Shown: in pieces, positions 1 through 8,497 of the stretch
How the letters are laid out: each line of letters opens with the position of its first letter
How positions within the stretch are numbered: position 1 is the stretch's first letter
DNA from: Gemmatales bacterium
GTDB lineage: Bacteria; Planctomycetota; Planctomycetia; Gemmatales; HRBIN36
Direction: 5' to 3'
Length of the DNA stretch: 35,390 nucleotides
Assembly: GCA_025055835.1 (NCBI GenBank)
Contig: JANWWR010000049.1
Coordinates: 1 to 35,390, forward strand
Made by a program: the position numbers and the translations under genes
Notes under the pieces: model-generated
Database searches by the model: none
Seen by the model: the letters and a program-made list of their open reading frames with translations, nothing else
What the model was told of the DNA's origin: nothing

Positions 1-6
1 CTCGAG

Positions 7-82
7 TCGGGGTGACTGGATTTGAACCAGCGACCTCTTGGTCCCGAACCAAGCGCTCTAATCCAAGCTGAGCTACACCCCG
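7..82 (-). tRNA. tRNA-Pro (anticodon CGG)
   Basis: Read on the minus strand the sequence folds as a full cloverleaf: acceptor arm CGGGGTG pairing with CACCCCG, the anticodon stem CTTGG/CCAAG with seven-base loop TTCGGGA, and a T arm containing GGTTCAAATCC. The anticodon CGG reads the proline codon CCG. The opening CGGGGTGTAGC is typical of bacterial tRNA-Pro. The 3' CCA is not encoded; the discriminator base A is followed by CTCGAG, so CCA must be added afterwards. It lies 89 bases downstream of the last gene of the pilus operon, on the same strand. Confidence 0.96.
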
Positions 83-94
83 AGATTCTCAAGA

Positions 95-122
95 ATTCTA
101 TGCATCCAGCCGAGGAATGCAA
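95..122 (-). promoter_or_regulatory. Putative sigma-70 promoter of tRNA-Pro
   Basis: On the minus strand a TTGCAT box (122-117) and a TAGAAT box (100-95) are 16 bases apart and end 12 bases before the mature tRNA 5' end. The -10 box matches five of six consensus bases; the -35 box only three. The position suits a short tRNA leader. Inference from sequence only. Confidence 0.5.
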
Positions 123-155
123 CCTCACCTGAGTCGGGACAGATGCGGGTGCGGC

Positions 156-183
156 GGTCACGGTTCGTCGGTCACGGTTCGTC
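156..183. repeat. 14-bp perfect tandem duplication over the stop codon of the TPR gene
   Basis: Two copies of a 14-base unit, GGTCACGGTTCGTC on the plus strand (156-169 and 170-183), abut exactly. The stop codon of the minus-strand TPR lipoprotein gene (172-174) lies in the second copy, so the last codons of that gene are repeated just after its stop. This looks like replication slippage; no function is evident. Confidence 0.85.
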
Positions 184-951
184 GGCGAATTCGACGGTGG
201 CCTGGCGGACGGCGGAATCTTCCGCGGTGGGACTTTCCAGCAACTGGCGGGCGTCTGCCAGGTTCGGATCGTGCCGCAGCGCCTCTGTGGCATGATGGCG
301 ACAGACATCTTCCCGTCCCATGTGCCGGGCCATGCGGGCCACGTTGTAATGGGCGCGAGCCGGTCCGAAGAGCCTGGCGAAATGCTGGTAGCTCTCGTCG
401 AAGCGGCCGGCCCGGGCCAGGCACCAGCCGAGATTGTTGTTGTAGGTCTGGTTCTGCGGATCGAGGGCCACGGCTTGTCGCAGGCAGCGGATGGATTCGT
501 CGAAGTTCTTACGTCGGCCGTGATACATCCCCAGCTCGCTCCAGACTGCCGCGTCCTTCGGATTGTTCTTAAGTCCCTGCTCAAAGGTGGCGACGGCCCG
601 CGGCATCTGGCCCAGCTTTTCGTACAGACGGGCCAGGCGAATCGTGGCGGCGGAGCATTTCGGGTCGATTTCCAGGGCCTGCCTGTAGCCGGCGATCGCC
701 TGGTCGTAGAGTTGCTGTTTTTTGGCACCCTCGGCCAGGTCGCCGCCATCCTCGAGCACCTGGGCGGCGGAAACGCAGGTCGTGGCCTTGGGAAGACGCT
801 TGGGACCGGCGGCACCTTGCTTGTCCGCTTTTTCCACCGTCACGCCTTCCGGCAAAGGCGTACCGGGGGGAAGCACTTTCTCTTCCGTCTTGCAGGCGAA
901 CATGAAAAGGGCAGTCAGGAACGCCGTCACCGCTCCGAGGCATCTCCGCAT
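172..951 (-). CDS. tadD: TPR-repeat lipoprotein, TadD-like Flp pilus assembly factor
   Basis: A 259-residue protein with a short hydrophobic signal ending in FMFAC (Cys20), a plausible though imperfect lipobox, followed by a linker and at least four tetratricopeptide-like helical repeats from about residue 75 to 240 (for example YRQALEIDP, FEQGLKNNPKDAAVWSELG, LRQAVALDPQN). TadD in known Tad systems is a TPR lipoprotein that supports secretin assembly. This gene closes a minus-strand run of Tad genes, 89 bases after the AAA+ ATPase gene, which supports the assignment. Function is inferred from repeat type, lipid anchor and operon position, since TPR proteins are poorly specific by sequence. 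The ATG start has a G-rich stretch upstream. Confidence 0.72.
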   Translation of the reverse strand: MRRCLGAVTAFLTALFMFACKTEEKVLPPGTPLPEGVTVEKADKQGAAGPKRLPKATTCVSAAQVLEDGGDLAEGAKKQQLYDQAIAGYRQALEIDPKCSAATIRLARLYEKLGQMPRAVATFEQGLKNNPKDAAVWSELGMYHGRRKNFDESIRCLRQAVALDPQNQTYNNNLGWCLARAGRFDESYQHFARLFGPARAHYNVARMARHMGREDVCRHHATEALRHDPNLADARQLLESPTAEDSAVRQATVEFADEP

Positions 952-1040
952 CCTGCACCCCCAGACGATGAGCTTCTCCTGGCAGCTTCCGCGCGCGGGG
1001 TCGCTCGGCTGCCTGGTCTTCCGCCCGATCTGCGCCTGGG

Positions 1041-2417
1041 TCAGAATTCGCAGATGAAGCTGGAGGCGGCCTCCGCGATCAGGGAGGTCGTCAGCTTGAC
1101 AGGCTGTTTACGGAATCGGCAGATGGCTTGCACGATCTCCAGCAAATCCCGACAGTCGGAAGCGCGAGGCGAACGGGATCGGCTGTAGTAGCGTTCGTAG
1201 AGGTAGTCCACGGCTTCTGGTAGGAAGTTCATGCCAAGCCGCTTGCAATTCGCCTCGAAAATCTTCGTGTACACCTCCCGACTGGGGGCCTCGATGCCGA
1301 CCTTGTGCCGGATACGCCGCAGAAACGCCTCGTCCACGAGGTCGCGGGGATCCAGGTTGGTCGAGAAGATGATGAGTTGCTCGAATGGCACCTCGAACTT
1401 CTTCCCGGAAGCCAGGGTCAGGTAATCATGCCGATCTTCCAGCGGCAAAATCCAGCGGTTGAGCAGTTCCTTGGGACTGCACAACTGGCGGCCGAAGTCG
1501 TCGATGAGGAAAACTCCACCGTTGGCTTTGACGTGCAAGGGTGCCTGGTAGAAATTGGCGTCAGCGTTGTAGCGAAGGTCGAGCATGTCCAGCGTCAGTT
1601 CGCCGCCGGTGATGACCACCGGACGCCGGACGCGCAACCAGCGGGCGTCCACGGCGTGAGTGTTGAGCAGGCGACGCACCGTGGCCTCGTTGTCGTCGAG
1701 GCGTTCGTTGCGGCTGTCCTGGGCAAGCTGATGAACAGTCGGGTCGTAGACGGTAATGATGCTGTTGTCTGCCAGGATGGCGTAGGGGACGTAGATTTCC
1801 CCGCCGGCCTGGTTCATGAAGTCGCCGATGGCGCGGGCGATGGAGGTCTTGCCGTTGCCTGGCGGACCGTAGATGAACATGGACTTGCCGCTGACGATGG
1901 CTGGTCCGAGGGCGTTGAACAATTCCTCCGGCAGCACGAGATGGCTGAAGCTGCCGCGCAGGTTTTCCGGCGTGCAATGGATGCCGGTCACGGCCTGGCG
2001 GTAGGCCTGTTCGACGTAGTCTTCCAACGGGACCGGAGCAGGCCCGACGTAGCTGCACATCTTGAGGGCGTCCCGCGCCCTGGTCCGGCCCAGGTCGGTG
2101 AGGGCGAAGCGGTAGGCCACCTTGCCGATCAGGTCGCCGCCCGTCACCTCGATGCACTTTTCATCCTTGAGAAACTGAAGTGACTCCTCGATGACCTTGA
2201 ATGGCAAACAAAGCAGCCGGGCCAGGTCCAAGCCGAGCATCGTCCCCCGCACCAGCAGTGAGCGGAGAATCATGTCGTTGAGGAAGGACAGGGTCAGTCC
2301 GGATTCCTTGAGGTTTTCCGGTGCTCCGGGGGCCTCGGGAAGATCGGGGGCCTCCCATTCGAGGACCGGATTGCGGCCCGCCATTTTGGTCAGGATGCTG
2401 CGTGTGTTTCCCGGCAT
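1041..2417 (-). CDS. AAA+ ATPase (MoxR-like) encoded in the Tad pilus operon
   Basis: A 458-residue protein. The first ~130 residues look like a winged-helix/adaptor region without clear motifs. The AAA+ core follows: Walker A GPPGNGKT at about residues 184-191, Walker B GGVFLIDDFGRQ at about 298-309, a sensor-1-like IIFSTNLDP near 349 and an Arg-finger-like FLRRIRHKV near 365. The overall pattern is that of single-domain AAA+ chaperone-type ATPases, not of the secretion ATPase TadA, which is encoded separately at 5697-7073. The gene sits between a 70-residue membrane protein and the TPR lipoprotein. It is not part of the canonical Tad gene set. A role in remodelling or assembling the pilus machinery is inference from context. 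GCGAGG six bases before the ATG is a fair ribosome-binding site. Confidence 0.8.
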   Translation of the reverse strand: MPGNTRSILTKMAGRNPVLEWEAPDLPEAPGAPENLKESGLTLSFLNDMILRSLLVRGTMLGLDLARLLCLPFKVIEESLQFLKDEKCIEVTGGDLIGKVAYRFALTDLGRTRARDALKMCSYVGPAPVPLEDYVEQAYRQAVTGIHCTPENLRGSFSHLVLPEELFNALGPAIVSGKSMFIYGPPGNGKTSIARAIGDFMNQAGGEIYVPYAILADNSIITVYDPTVHQLAQDSRNERLDDNEATVRRLLNTHAVDARWLRVRRPVVITGGELTLDMLDLRYNADANFYQAPLHVKANGGVFLIDDFGRQLCSPKELLNRWILPLEDRHDYLTLASGKKFEVPFEQLIIFSTNLDPRDLVDEAFLRRIRHKVGIEAPSREVYTKIFEANCKRLGMNFLPEAVDYLYERYYSRSRSPRASDCRDLLEIVQAICRFRKQPVKLTTSLIAEAASSFICEF

Positions 2418-2451
2418 GATGGCCTCGCGGTTGTCAGTCCCGGTGGTCGAA

Positions 2452-2664
2452 TCACTCCTTCCCCGGCATCTTCCGCAGCATGATGAACAGTCCGACGATC
2501 ACGCCGATGATCGTCAGCTGGATCATCCGTTCGCGCGTGCAGAAGGTGTTGTAAAGGAGGGTGAGGAAACGATTCCAGTAATAGGTGAAGTTGGCCAGGA
2601 GAACGGGGTCGGCCGTCCAGGTCCAGTGCGGAACAACGACGGCGAGCAATTTCAGAAGCGTCAT
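2452..2664 (-). CDS. Small single-pass membrane protein of unknown function
   Basis: A 70-residue protein with an amphipathic, aromatic-rich N-terminal half (WTWTADP, FTYYWNRFL) and one strong membrane helix at about residues 48-65 (IQLTIIGVIVGLFIML), ending in a basic tail. No known family recognised. It lies between the OmpA-like lipoprotein gene and the AAA+ ATPase gene, 34 bases upstream of the latter and on the same strand. That position, and sequence typical of a real membrane protein, argue that it is a gene. It may be a pilus accessory subunit; this is inference only. The ribosome-binding site is weak (GTGAGA). Confidence 0.6.
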   Translation of the reverse strand: MTLLKLLAVVVPHWTWTADPVLLANFTYYWNRFLTLLYNTFCTRERMIQLTIIGVIVGLFIMLRKMPGKE

Positions 2665-2693
2665 GGTGCATTCTCACGCTGCCACGCGGCCCG

Positions 2694-2725
2694 CCTCGGA
2701 CTGGTCGCGGGAGACCAGTCCGAGG
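2694..2725. other. Perfect 13-bp stem-loop between lipoprotein and 70-aa protein genes
   Basis: CCTCGGACTGGTC (2694-2706) pairs perfectly with GACCAGTCCGAGG (2713-2725) around a six-base loop. No T-run follows on either strand, so a classical intrinsic terminator is unlikely. On the minus-strand operon transcript it could act as an RNA-processing or 3'-end-stabilising structure. Confidence 0.7.
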
Positions 2726-2759
2726 TCGAGTCCGGCTGGTTGACACGATGGCAAGCCGA

Positions 2760-3533
2760 TCACGGCTGCTGTGTGCCGCTGCCACCGCCTTGCGGCGTGG
2801 GCTGGGCGGCATTGCCGGCGGGCTGACCCGCGGTGCCGGTGGCCCCAGCCGGCGTATTGTTGATGTTCAACCGGGTCGCCCCGGCCCCCTGGACGCTGAT
2901 CAGGCCGCGGCCGGTCGGGTCGGCTCCGGTGCCGGTGATGCCGTTGATCGGCACGCCGTCGCCGAAGGATTCCGACGGCATCGCGCCCTGCGAAGTCTGT
3001 TGCATGTGCATGACCGCGTTGTTGACCTCGTTGCCGTGCAGGCCGACCGGATGCGGATCATGCACGGTGACCTTGAACGGCACGTCGGGCCGGACGGCGG
3101 CCAGGTAATCGCTGACGGCCTTGACCCGCTGGCTGTCGAGTTCAGCCCGCTGAGCGGCGAACTGCTCGGGTTTTTCGGGATCGAACGGCACGTCGTGGGC
3201 CGTCTGCACGAAGACCTCCGGAATCGGAGCGGGCCGACGCCGCACCAGGTAGTCCAGGTGTGCCTTGCCCATCGGCGACAGCACCGCCTTGGTCTTCTCG
3301 CCGTCCTTGACCGTGGCGAAGTGGTGGTTCCACATCGTCTGCTCCAGGACCGTGCCGTTGTGGGCCTGGGTCGCCAGCGGAGCGTACACCTGGGTGCGGG
3401 CCTGGCAGATGTAGCGCTGCGGATAGCAGGGATCCACGAGGTCGTGGTAGCAGTAATCGCAGCATCCGCTCAGTCCCGCGGCCCCGGCCGTGAACAGCCC
3501 GGCCAGCAGCATCCTTGCCTTGCCTGTGGTCAT
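2760..3533 (-). CDS. Lipoprotein with OmpA-like C-terminal character, Tad-locus associated
   Basis: A 257-residue protein with a signal peptide and lipobox LSGC (Cys near residue 24), followed by a Cys/Tyr-rich stretch (CCDYCYHDLVDPCYPQ). A middle region has the order hydrophobic segment - VFVQTAHD - LDSQRVKAVSDYL, reminiscent of the OmpA peptidoglycan-binding fold, though the similarity is weak by eye. The C-terminal ~60 residues are Gly/Ala/Pro/Asn-rich and probably disordered. ATG at 3533 is chosen over the GTG nine bases upstream because AAAGGAG lies eight bases before it. OmpA-type lipoproteins occur in some Tad loci, so a role in anchoring the secretin or pilus to the cell wall is a fair inference. 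It follows tadC by 118 bases. Confidence 0.65.
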   Translation of the reverse strand: MTTGKARMLLAGLFTAGAAGLSGCCDYCYHDLVDPCYPQRYICQARTQVYAPLATQAHNGTVLEQTMWNHHFATVKDGEKTKAVLSPMGKAHLDYLVRRRPAPIPEVFVQTAHDVPFDPEKPEQFAAQRAELDSQRVKAVSDYLAAVRPDVPFKVTVHDPHPVGLHGNEVNNAVMHMQQTSQGAMPSESFGDGVPINGITGTGADPTGRGLISVQGAGATRLNINNTPAGATGTAGQPAGNAAQPTPQGGGSGTQQP

Positions 3534-3651
3534 TTCCGACACTCCTTTGCTGGGAGCGGTCCACCGCGTCCCGAGCGGTGACCGGCTCCCTCGGTCCCGC
3601 CCTTTGGAATTGGTCCTCAGCGCGGGGATTGCGGCCCCGCGGTTTCCTTCC

Positions 3652-4611
3652 TCACTTGTTCAGCAGATGCGTCGAAATCTGGATCGCCGCCGGACCCACC
3701 AGCACTACGAAGATGCCGGGGAAGATGAACAGCACCAGCGGGAAGATCAGCGTCACCGCCGTCTTGGCCGCCTTCTCCTCGGCGATCTGCTTCCGCCGCG
3801 TCCGCATCGAATCCGACTGCACCCGCAAGGCCTGGGCGACGCTCGATCCGAAGCGGTCCGCCTGGATCAGAATCGCCGCCAGGCTTTTCACGTCATCCAC
3901 GCCCGTCCGCACTCCCAGATCATGCAGCACGTCCCGCCGCGGACGGCCCATCTGGAGCTGGAAATTGGCAATGGCCAGCTCCTCGCACAGCACCGGGGCA
4001 TGGCTCTTCATCTCCTCGCAGACCTTCCGCATCGCCGCGTCCAGTCCCAGCCCGGACTCGACGCACACGACCATGAGGTCCAACGCATCCGGCAGCGTCA
4101 GAAAAATCTGCTGCTTCCGCTTGCGGATGAGATACCACAACAGCAGGTCCGGCCCCCACATGCCGATGGCGGCAAACAACGCCACCCATTTCAGCGAGCC
4201 GAAGTTGAATCCGCGTCCCGGCACGAACAACGCCAGCCCCAGGAGTACCATCGCGATCAGGAAGATGAACTTGATGCCGGTGTACACCGACACCGCCTTT
4301 TCGGAGCGGAAGCCGGCATTGGCCAGTTTCACCCGCAACTGGTTCTGCTCCAGTTCCGTCTTCGGCATGAGCGGCTTGGAAAAAGCGGTGGCCTTTTCCA
4401 GAAGCTGCTGCATGTGCTCGTAGCGGGAACGCGCTTCGGCATGCTCGCCGGTCGCCTCGACCGCCTGCGGGCCTTTCTGGAAGCGTTCCAGACGCTTCTC
4501 CGCCCGACTGTTCCGCGACGAGATCGCCGACAGAAACACCCAGATCGCTCCGATGATCCCCCCGGCCACGATCAGCGGGGCCACGTCTCTGAGCGTGATG
4601 ACGTTTTCCAT
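3652..4611 (-). CDS. tadC: TadC-type inner-membrane platform protein (T2SS F family)
   Basis: A 319-residue membrane protein with an N-terminal helix (about residues 10-27), a pair of helices around 115-165 and a C-terminal helix pair ending the protein (LIFPLVLFIFPGIFVVLVG). The T2SSF region holds the diagnostic LPDALDLMVVCVESGLGLDAA, here about residues 180-200. In Tad systems TadC pairs with TadB as the platform on which the TadA ATPase acts. GGAGGAG lies nine bases before the ATG. It follows tadB directly (43-base gap), the usual order. Family certain; TadC rather than TadB is assigned from gene order. Confidence 0.92.
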   Translation of the reverse strand: MENVITLRDVAPLIVAGGIIGAIWVFLSAISSRNSRAEKRLERFQKGPQAVEATGEHAEARSRYEHMQQLLEKATAFSKPLMPKTELEQNQLRVKLANAGFRSEKAVSVYTGIKFIFLIAMVLLGLALFVPGRGFNFGSLKWVALFAAIGMWGPDLLLWYLIRKRKQQIFLTLPDALDLMVVCVESGLGLDAAMRKVCEEMKSHAPVLCEELAIANFQLQMGRPRRDVLHDLGVRTGVDDVKSLAAILIQADRFGSSVAQALRVQSDSMRTRRKQIAEEKAAKTAVTLIFPLVLFIFPGIFVVLVGPAAIQISTHLLNK

Positions 4612-4654
4612 GCTGGCGTCTCCTCCGTCGGCTGTCCGTCTGCTCCGTTCCTCG

Positions 4655-5638
4655 TCACACCTTGATGGTCACGATCTTCTTGATGGCGATGGCTCCGAGA
4701 ATCTGCATGACGATGGCGAACACGCTCATCTTGATGCCGAACTCCGTGGTCCACAGCAGTTCCACGTAGGCCGGGTTCAGGTACAGCACCACGAAGAACA
4801 ACGCCGGGCACAGGGCGATCAGCACGACGCCGCTGAGTCGGCCTTCGCCCGTCAACGCCTTGACCTGACCGAGGATGCGGAACCGCTCCCGGATGACGTA
4901 GCCGATCTTGTCCAGAATTTCCGCCAGGTCGCCGCCGGTGGTCCGCTGGATGATGACCGCGGTGACGAAGAAGCGGAGGTCGAGGTTCGGCACCCGTTCG
5001 CACATCGCCTTGAGCGAATCCTCCATGCTGATGCCGAGGTTCTGCTCCTCGTACACCCGGCCGAATTCCGTGGCGATCGGAGCCGGCATCTCCTCGGAAA
5101 CGATGTGCATCCCCGCCGCCAGGCTCTGTCCCGCCCGCAAGGCCCGGGCCAAAAGCTCCATCGCATCGGGAAGCTGCGAGGCGAACTGCTTGAGCCGCTG
5201 GTTCCGCTTGAACCACAGCCAGCACCACGGCACGCAGAACAGCACCAGCCCGGGCAGCGGAGCCAGGTAGATCGGAATCCGCATAAGCCAGCCCAGCGAG
5301 AACCCCAGCAGCAACAGGATCAGCGAGATGCCCGTCAGGGTGCTGGGACGCACATTGACGTCGGCCTGCTCGAAGATGCGGTGGATCGAGGGCAGCGTGG
5401 GAAGCAGCTGGTCGAGCAGGTTCTTCTTGTCCTCCTCGAACGCCTGCTCCTTCCAGATTTCCTGGACCTTGTCCACGGCCGGGGCGCCGTCCTGGCGTTT
5501 CTGCCCGGTGTAGATGTCCAGGCGTTCTTCGCCGCGGGCCTCGCGGCTGCGGAGCATCAGGCCGACCACGCCGAACACCGCCACCACCGCCAGGAAGGCG
5601 AGCATCGGCAAAATAAGCGTCAACAGATTCATGGTCAT
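4655..5638 (-). CDS. tadB: TadB-type inner-membrane platform protein (T2SS F family)
   Basis: A 327-residue protein with an N-terminal membrane helix (residues 5-28), a soluble segment, a helix pair at about 100-145, the T2SSF signature LPDAMELLARALRAGQSLAAG at about 160-180, and a C-terminal helix pair. It contains TGGDLAEILDKIGYVIRER, which is highly typical of TadB. It sits between tadA and tadC with gaps of 58 and 43 bases. AGAAAGG upstream supports the first of two nearby ATG codons. Its predicted role is the inner-membrane base of the Flp pilus apparatus. Confidence 0.94.
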   Translation of the reverse strand: MTMNLLTLILPMLAFLAVVAVFGVVGLMLRSREARGEERLDIYTGQKRQDGAPAVDKVQEIWKEQAFEEDKKNLLDQLLPTLPSIHRIFEQADVNVRPSTLTGISLILLLLGFSLGWLMRIPIYLAPLPGLVLFCVPWCWLWFKRNQRLKQFASQLPDAMELLARALRAGQSLAAGMHIVSEEMPAPIATEFGRVYEEQNLGISMEDSLKAMCERVPNLDLRFFVTAVIIQRTTGGDLAEILDKIGYVIRERFRILGQVKALTGEGRLSGVVLIALCPALFFVVLYLNPAYVELLWTTEFGIKMSVFAIVMQILGAIAIKKIVTIKV

Positions 5639-5696
5639 GGCTGCCTTTCTCCCGATGTCTCCGTGCCTCGTTCCTCCATGCCGTCTCCGCCGATTC

Positions 5697-7073
5697 CTAA
5701 TCGCGCAAGAGGATGCGTTCCTGGAACAGGTTCGTCGGCAGACGAATACCGGCCGCTTCCAATTTGCTGATGAACTTGGGCCGCACGCCGGTGGCCTCGA
5801 ACTGGCCGAAGGCCCGGCCGTTCTGGTCGATGCCCAACTGCTTGTAGCGGAAGATGTCCTGCATGATGATGACGTCTTGCTCCATGCCGCAGATCTCGGT
5901 GATGCTGGTGACCTTGCGGGGACCGCCCTGGAGCCGGTTCGCCTGGATGATGATGTCCACCGAGGAGGCGATCTGCTGCCGCATGGCTTTCAGGGGCAGT
6001 TCCATGCCCGCCATCATGATCATGGTTTCGAGTCGGGCCTGGGCGTCACGGGTCGAGTTGGCGTGGAGCGTGGTCATCGAACCGGCGTGGCCGGTGTTCA
6101 TGGCCTGGAGCATGTCCAGCGCCTCGGCCCCACGGCACTCGCCGATGATGATGCGTTCCGGCCGCATACGCAGGGCATTGCGAACCAGGTCCCGGGTCGT
6201 CACCGCTCCCTTGCCCTCGATGTTCGGCGGCCGCGTCTCCAGCCGGACGACGTGTTCCTGCTGCAATTGCAACTCGGCGGCGTCCTCGATGGTGACGATG
6301 CGTTCATCGTTGGGAATGAAGGCCGACAACGTATTGAGCAGCGTCGTCTTTCCGCAGCCGGTTCCGCCGCTGATGATGATGTTGAGCCGGGCCTTGATCG
6401 CCGCCTCCAGCACCATCGCCATCTCCGGCGTGAAGGCCTTGAAACTGAGCAGGTCTTCCAGCTTCAGCGGGTTGGTGCCGAAGCGGCGGATGCTCAGCGA
6501 CGGACCGTCCAGGGCCAGCGGCGGGATGATGGCGTTGACGCGGGACCCGTCGGGCAGACGCGCGTCCACCATCGGCGACGTTTCGTCCACACGCCGCCCC
6601 ACCTTGGACACGATGCGGTCGATGATCTGCATCAGGTGCTGGCTGTCCCGGAACTTCACGTCGGTCTTTTCCAGCTTGCCCCGGCGTTCCACGTACACCT
6701 TGTACGGGCCATTCACAAGAATGTCGCTGACCGTCGGGTCTTTCAGCAGCATTTCCAGCGGTCCGAAGCCAAACGTCTCGTCGAGAACCTCGTCGATGAG
6801 CCGTTCCCGCTCCATGCGGTTGAGCAGCGGGTTCTCGGTATCGCAGAGGCGCTCGACGACCAGGCGGATCTCCCGGCGAAGCACGTCGCCGGACAGATCC
6901 GAAACCCGCGACAGGTCGAGTTTCTCGACGAGCTTCATGTGAATGACCCGCTTCAGCTCATCGAAGCTCTTGTTGCCGGACTGACCGCCCAGCGAAAGCG
7001 CGCCGTTGGACAGGCTGCGGCTGACGGTGCCGCCTCCGCTGACGTTCGTCGTTCCCCGTGTGATGCGCGACAT
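5697..7073 (-). CDS. tadA: TadA/CpaF secretion ATPase of the Flp pilus
   Basis: A 458-residue type II/IV secretion ATPase (GspE/PilT superfamily). Visible motifs: the N-terminal [22 protein letters not shown] typical of Cpa[20 protein letters not shown], Walker [14 protein letters not shown] near residue 235, an Asp box ([12 protein letters not shown]), Walker [21 protein letters not shown], and the His box [12 protein letters not shown]. All catalytic elements look intact. It should power pilin extrusion through TadB/TadC. The ATG at 7073 is preferred to a GTG nine bases upstream because GAGAG is correctly spaced for it. The gene lies between tadZ and tadB, the canonical order. Confidence 0.97.
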   Translation of the reverse strand: MSRITRGTTNVSGGGTVSRSLSNGALSLGGQSGNKSFDELKRVIHMKLVEKLDLSRVSDLSGDVLRREIRLVVERLCDTENPLLNRMERERLIDEVLDETFGFGPLEMLLKDPTVSDILVNGPYKVYVERRGKLEKTDVKFRDSQHLMQIIDRIVSKVGRRVDETSPMVDARLPDGSRVNAIIPPLALDGPSLSIRRFGTNPLKLEDLLSFKAFTPEMAMVLEAAIKARLNIIISGGTGCGKTTLLNTLSAFIPNDERIVTIEDAAELQLQQEHVVRLETRPPNIEGKGAVTTRDLVRNALRMRPERIIIGECRGAEALDMLQAMNTGHAGSMTTLHANSTRDAQARLETMIMMAGMELPLKAMRQQIASSVDIIIQANRLQGGPRKVTSITEICGMEQDVIIMQDIFRYKQLGIDQNGRAFGQFEATGVRPKFISKLEAAGIRLPTNLFQERILLRD

Positions 7074-7192
7074 GGTGTCCACTCTCGACTGCCTGGGTTC
7101 CTGAGCCTACCCTCGCCAGGGGTTCCCTTCCTCGGGAACTGGAGACTCCGCGAGGGACCGATCGCAGGGCCGTCCCGCCCCGCACACCTGCC

Positions 7193-8401
7193 TCAAAAGA
7201 ACAGAAAGCTCTTCTTCTTCTCCGGTTTGGCGGCCGCGCTGCCGTTGAGAACCAACTGCCCCCCGCTCAAGGCGCTGGCCATGCCGACGATGGCCTGGCA
7301 GGCCTTGGAGCGCGGAGCGTGCTGGATCAGGGGCACCCCGGCGTTGCGGGCCGACATCACGTTCCGCGTGTCGTTCGGAATCTGCCAGAACACCGAACGA
7401 CCGATGGTTTCTTCCGCTTTTTTCAGGGTGATTTCTTCGTCGTCCGAGCCGACCCGGTTGAGCACGACCCGCACCTTGTCCGCCAGCCCCTCCAAGTTGT
7501 TGAAAGCCATAAGCAGGCGAACGACGTTGCGGATGCTGGACAAGTCGAGCTGAGCGACCAGAAGCACGATGTCCGCCATCTGCATGGCGGTGAAATCGAG
7601 CGGGCGGTAGCTTTTGCTCAGGTCGAGAATCACATGGGAGTAGGTGACCTTGAGCAGGCCAAGCACCCGCTGGAGATGCTCCTCCTGGATCAGCCCCGCG
7701 TCTTCGAGCTGGACCGGATGCGGCAGCAAGGACAGTCCCGTGGAATGCTTGATGAGCGAGCCTCGCAGGAACGTCATGTCCAGCCGGTCGATGTTCATGG
7801 CGACGTCGGCCAGGGTGTAGCTGGGCATGATGTCGAGGCTGACGTCGGTGTCGCCGAGGGCCAGATCGAGGTCGATGAGCACGACGTTGTTGTGCGAGTC
7901 CTGGGCGAGGACGGAGCCGAGGTTGACGGCCAGCGTGGTGCTGCCGATGCCGCCGCGCGACCCGGCCACGGCGATGACCGTCGAGCTCGCCGAGGGGCCG
8001 AAGCCGTTCAGTTCCGGGCTGCTGTGCCGCTGGGTGCGGATCCGCTGAAGGGCGGTCAGAAGGTCCTCCAGGGCCAGGGGCTGCGTCAGGAATTCCCGGG
8101 CACCACTGCGAAGCGTCTGGAGAATGAACGGTCCGTCGGTTCGGGAACTGACCGCCAGGATCGCCAACTGGGGCATCGCAGAGGCCAGTTGTCCGATCAG
8201 ATGCAGGGCTTTGTTGTGGTCGCTGTCCATGACCACGATGGCGATGTCCGGTTGGGACTGCTGCACGACTTCGAGGAAGAACTCGTAGCGGGGCGACTCG
8301 GCTTCGAGCCAGACGGAATCCAGGCCGAGCAGCAGGTTCCGGAGCGGCTCGCGGGTCGCTTCCGAGGGATCAACGATGGCTACACGTTGCAGGTCGGGCA
8401 T
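7193..8401 (-). CDS. tadZ: TadZ/CpaE pilus localisation protein (receiver-like plus ParA-like domain)
   Basis: A 402-residue protein. The first ~120 residues form a response-regulator-like domain (VAIVDPSEATREPLRNLL). It is followed by a ParA/MinD-type domain whose P-loop reads GSRGGIGSTTLAVNLG near residue 145. The usual catalytic Lys of KGGxGKTT is replaced, as is common in CpaE/TadZ proteins. Downstream hallmarks are VVLIDLDLALGDTDVSLD, VILDLSKSYRPLD and VRVVLNRVGSDDEEITLKKAEE. TadZ places the Tad machinery at its site in the cell. ATG at 8401, with GGTGG just upstream, is preferred over an upstream GTG at 8491 that lacks a ribosome-binding site. The C-terminus is short and Lys/Phe-rich. 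Confidence 0.94.
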   Translation of the reverse strand: MPDLQRVAIVDPSEATREPLRNLLLGLDSVWLEAESPRYEFFLEVVQQSQPDIAIVVMDSDHNKALHLIGQLASAMPQLAILAVSSRTDGPFILQTLRSGAREFLTQPLALEDLLTALQRIRTQRHSSPELNGFGPSASSTVIAVAGSRGGIGSTTLAVNLGSVLAQDSHNNVVLIDLDLALGDTDVSLDIMPSYTLADVAMNIDRLDMTFLRGSLIKHSTGLSLLPHPVQLEDAGLIQEEHLQRVLGLLKVTYSHVILDLSKSYRPLDFTAMQMADIVLLVAQLDLSSIRNVVRLLMAFNNLEGLADKVRVVLNRVGSDDEEITLKKAEETIGRSVFWQIPNDTRNVMSARNAGVPLIQHAPRSKACQAIVGMASALSGGQLVLNGSAAAKPEKKKSFLFF

Positions 8402-8497
8402 GACACCACCGATAGGGCGAAGGGCTGCATCCAAGCAAGGTGCCTCCACCAACGTCGGTCGGCGGAGAGCACCTTGCCAGGCAGCGGACACACGCTT

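Noticed and set aside
2694-2725. Intrinsic terminator at the 13-bp hairpin
   Set aside because: No T-run follows the stem on either strand, so it is listed only as a stem-loop of unknown role.
5514-7553. Plus-strand 679-codon open frame opposite tadA/tadZ
   Set aside because: It is antisense to a fully motif-supported CpaF ATPase, has no recognisable domain, and its composition (His/Asp/Arg/Gln rich) is the usual shadow of GC-rich coding DNA.
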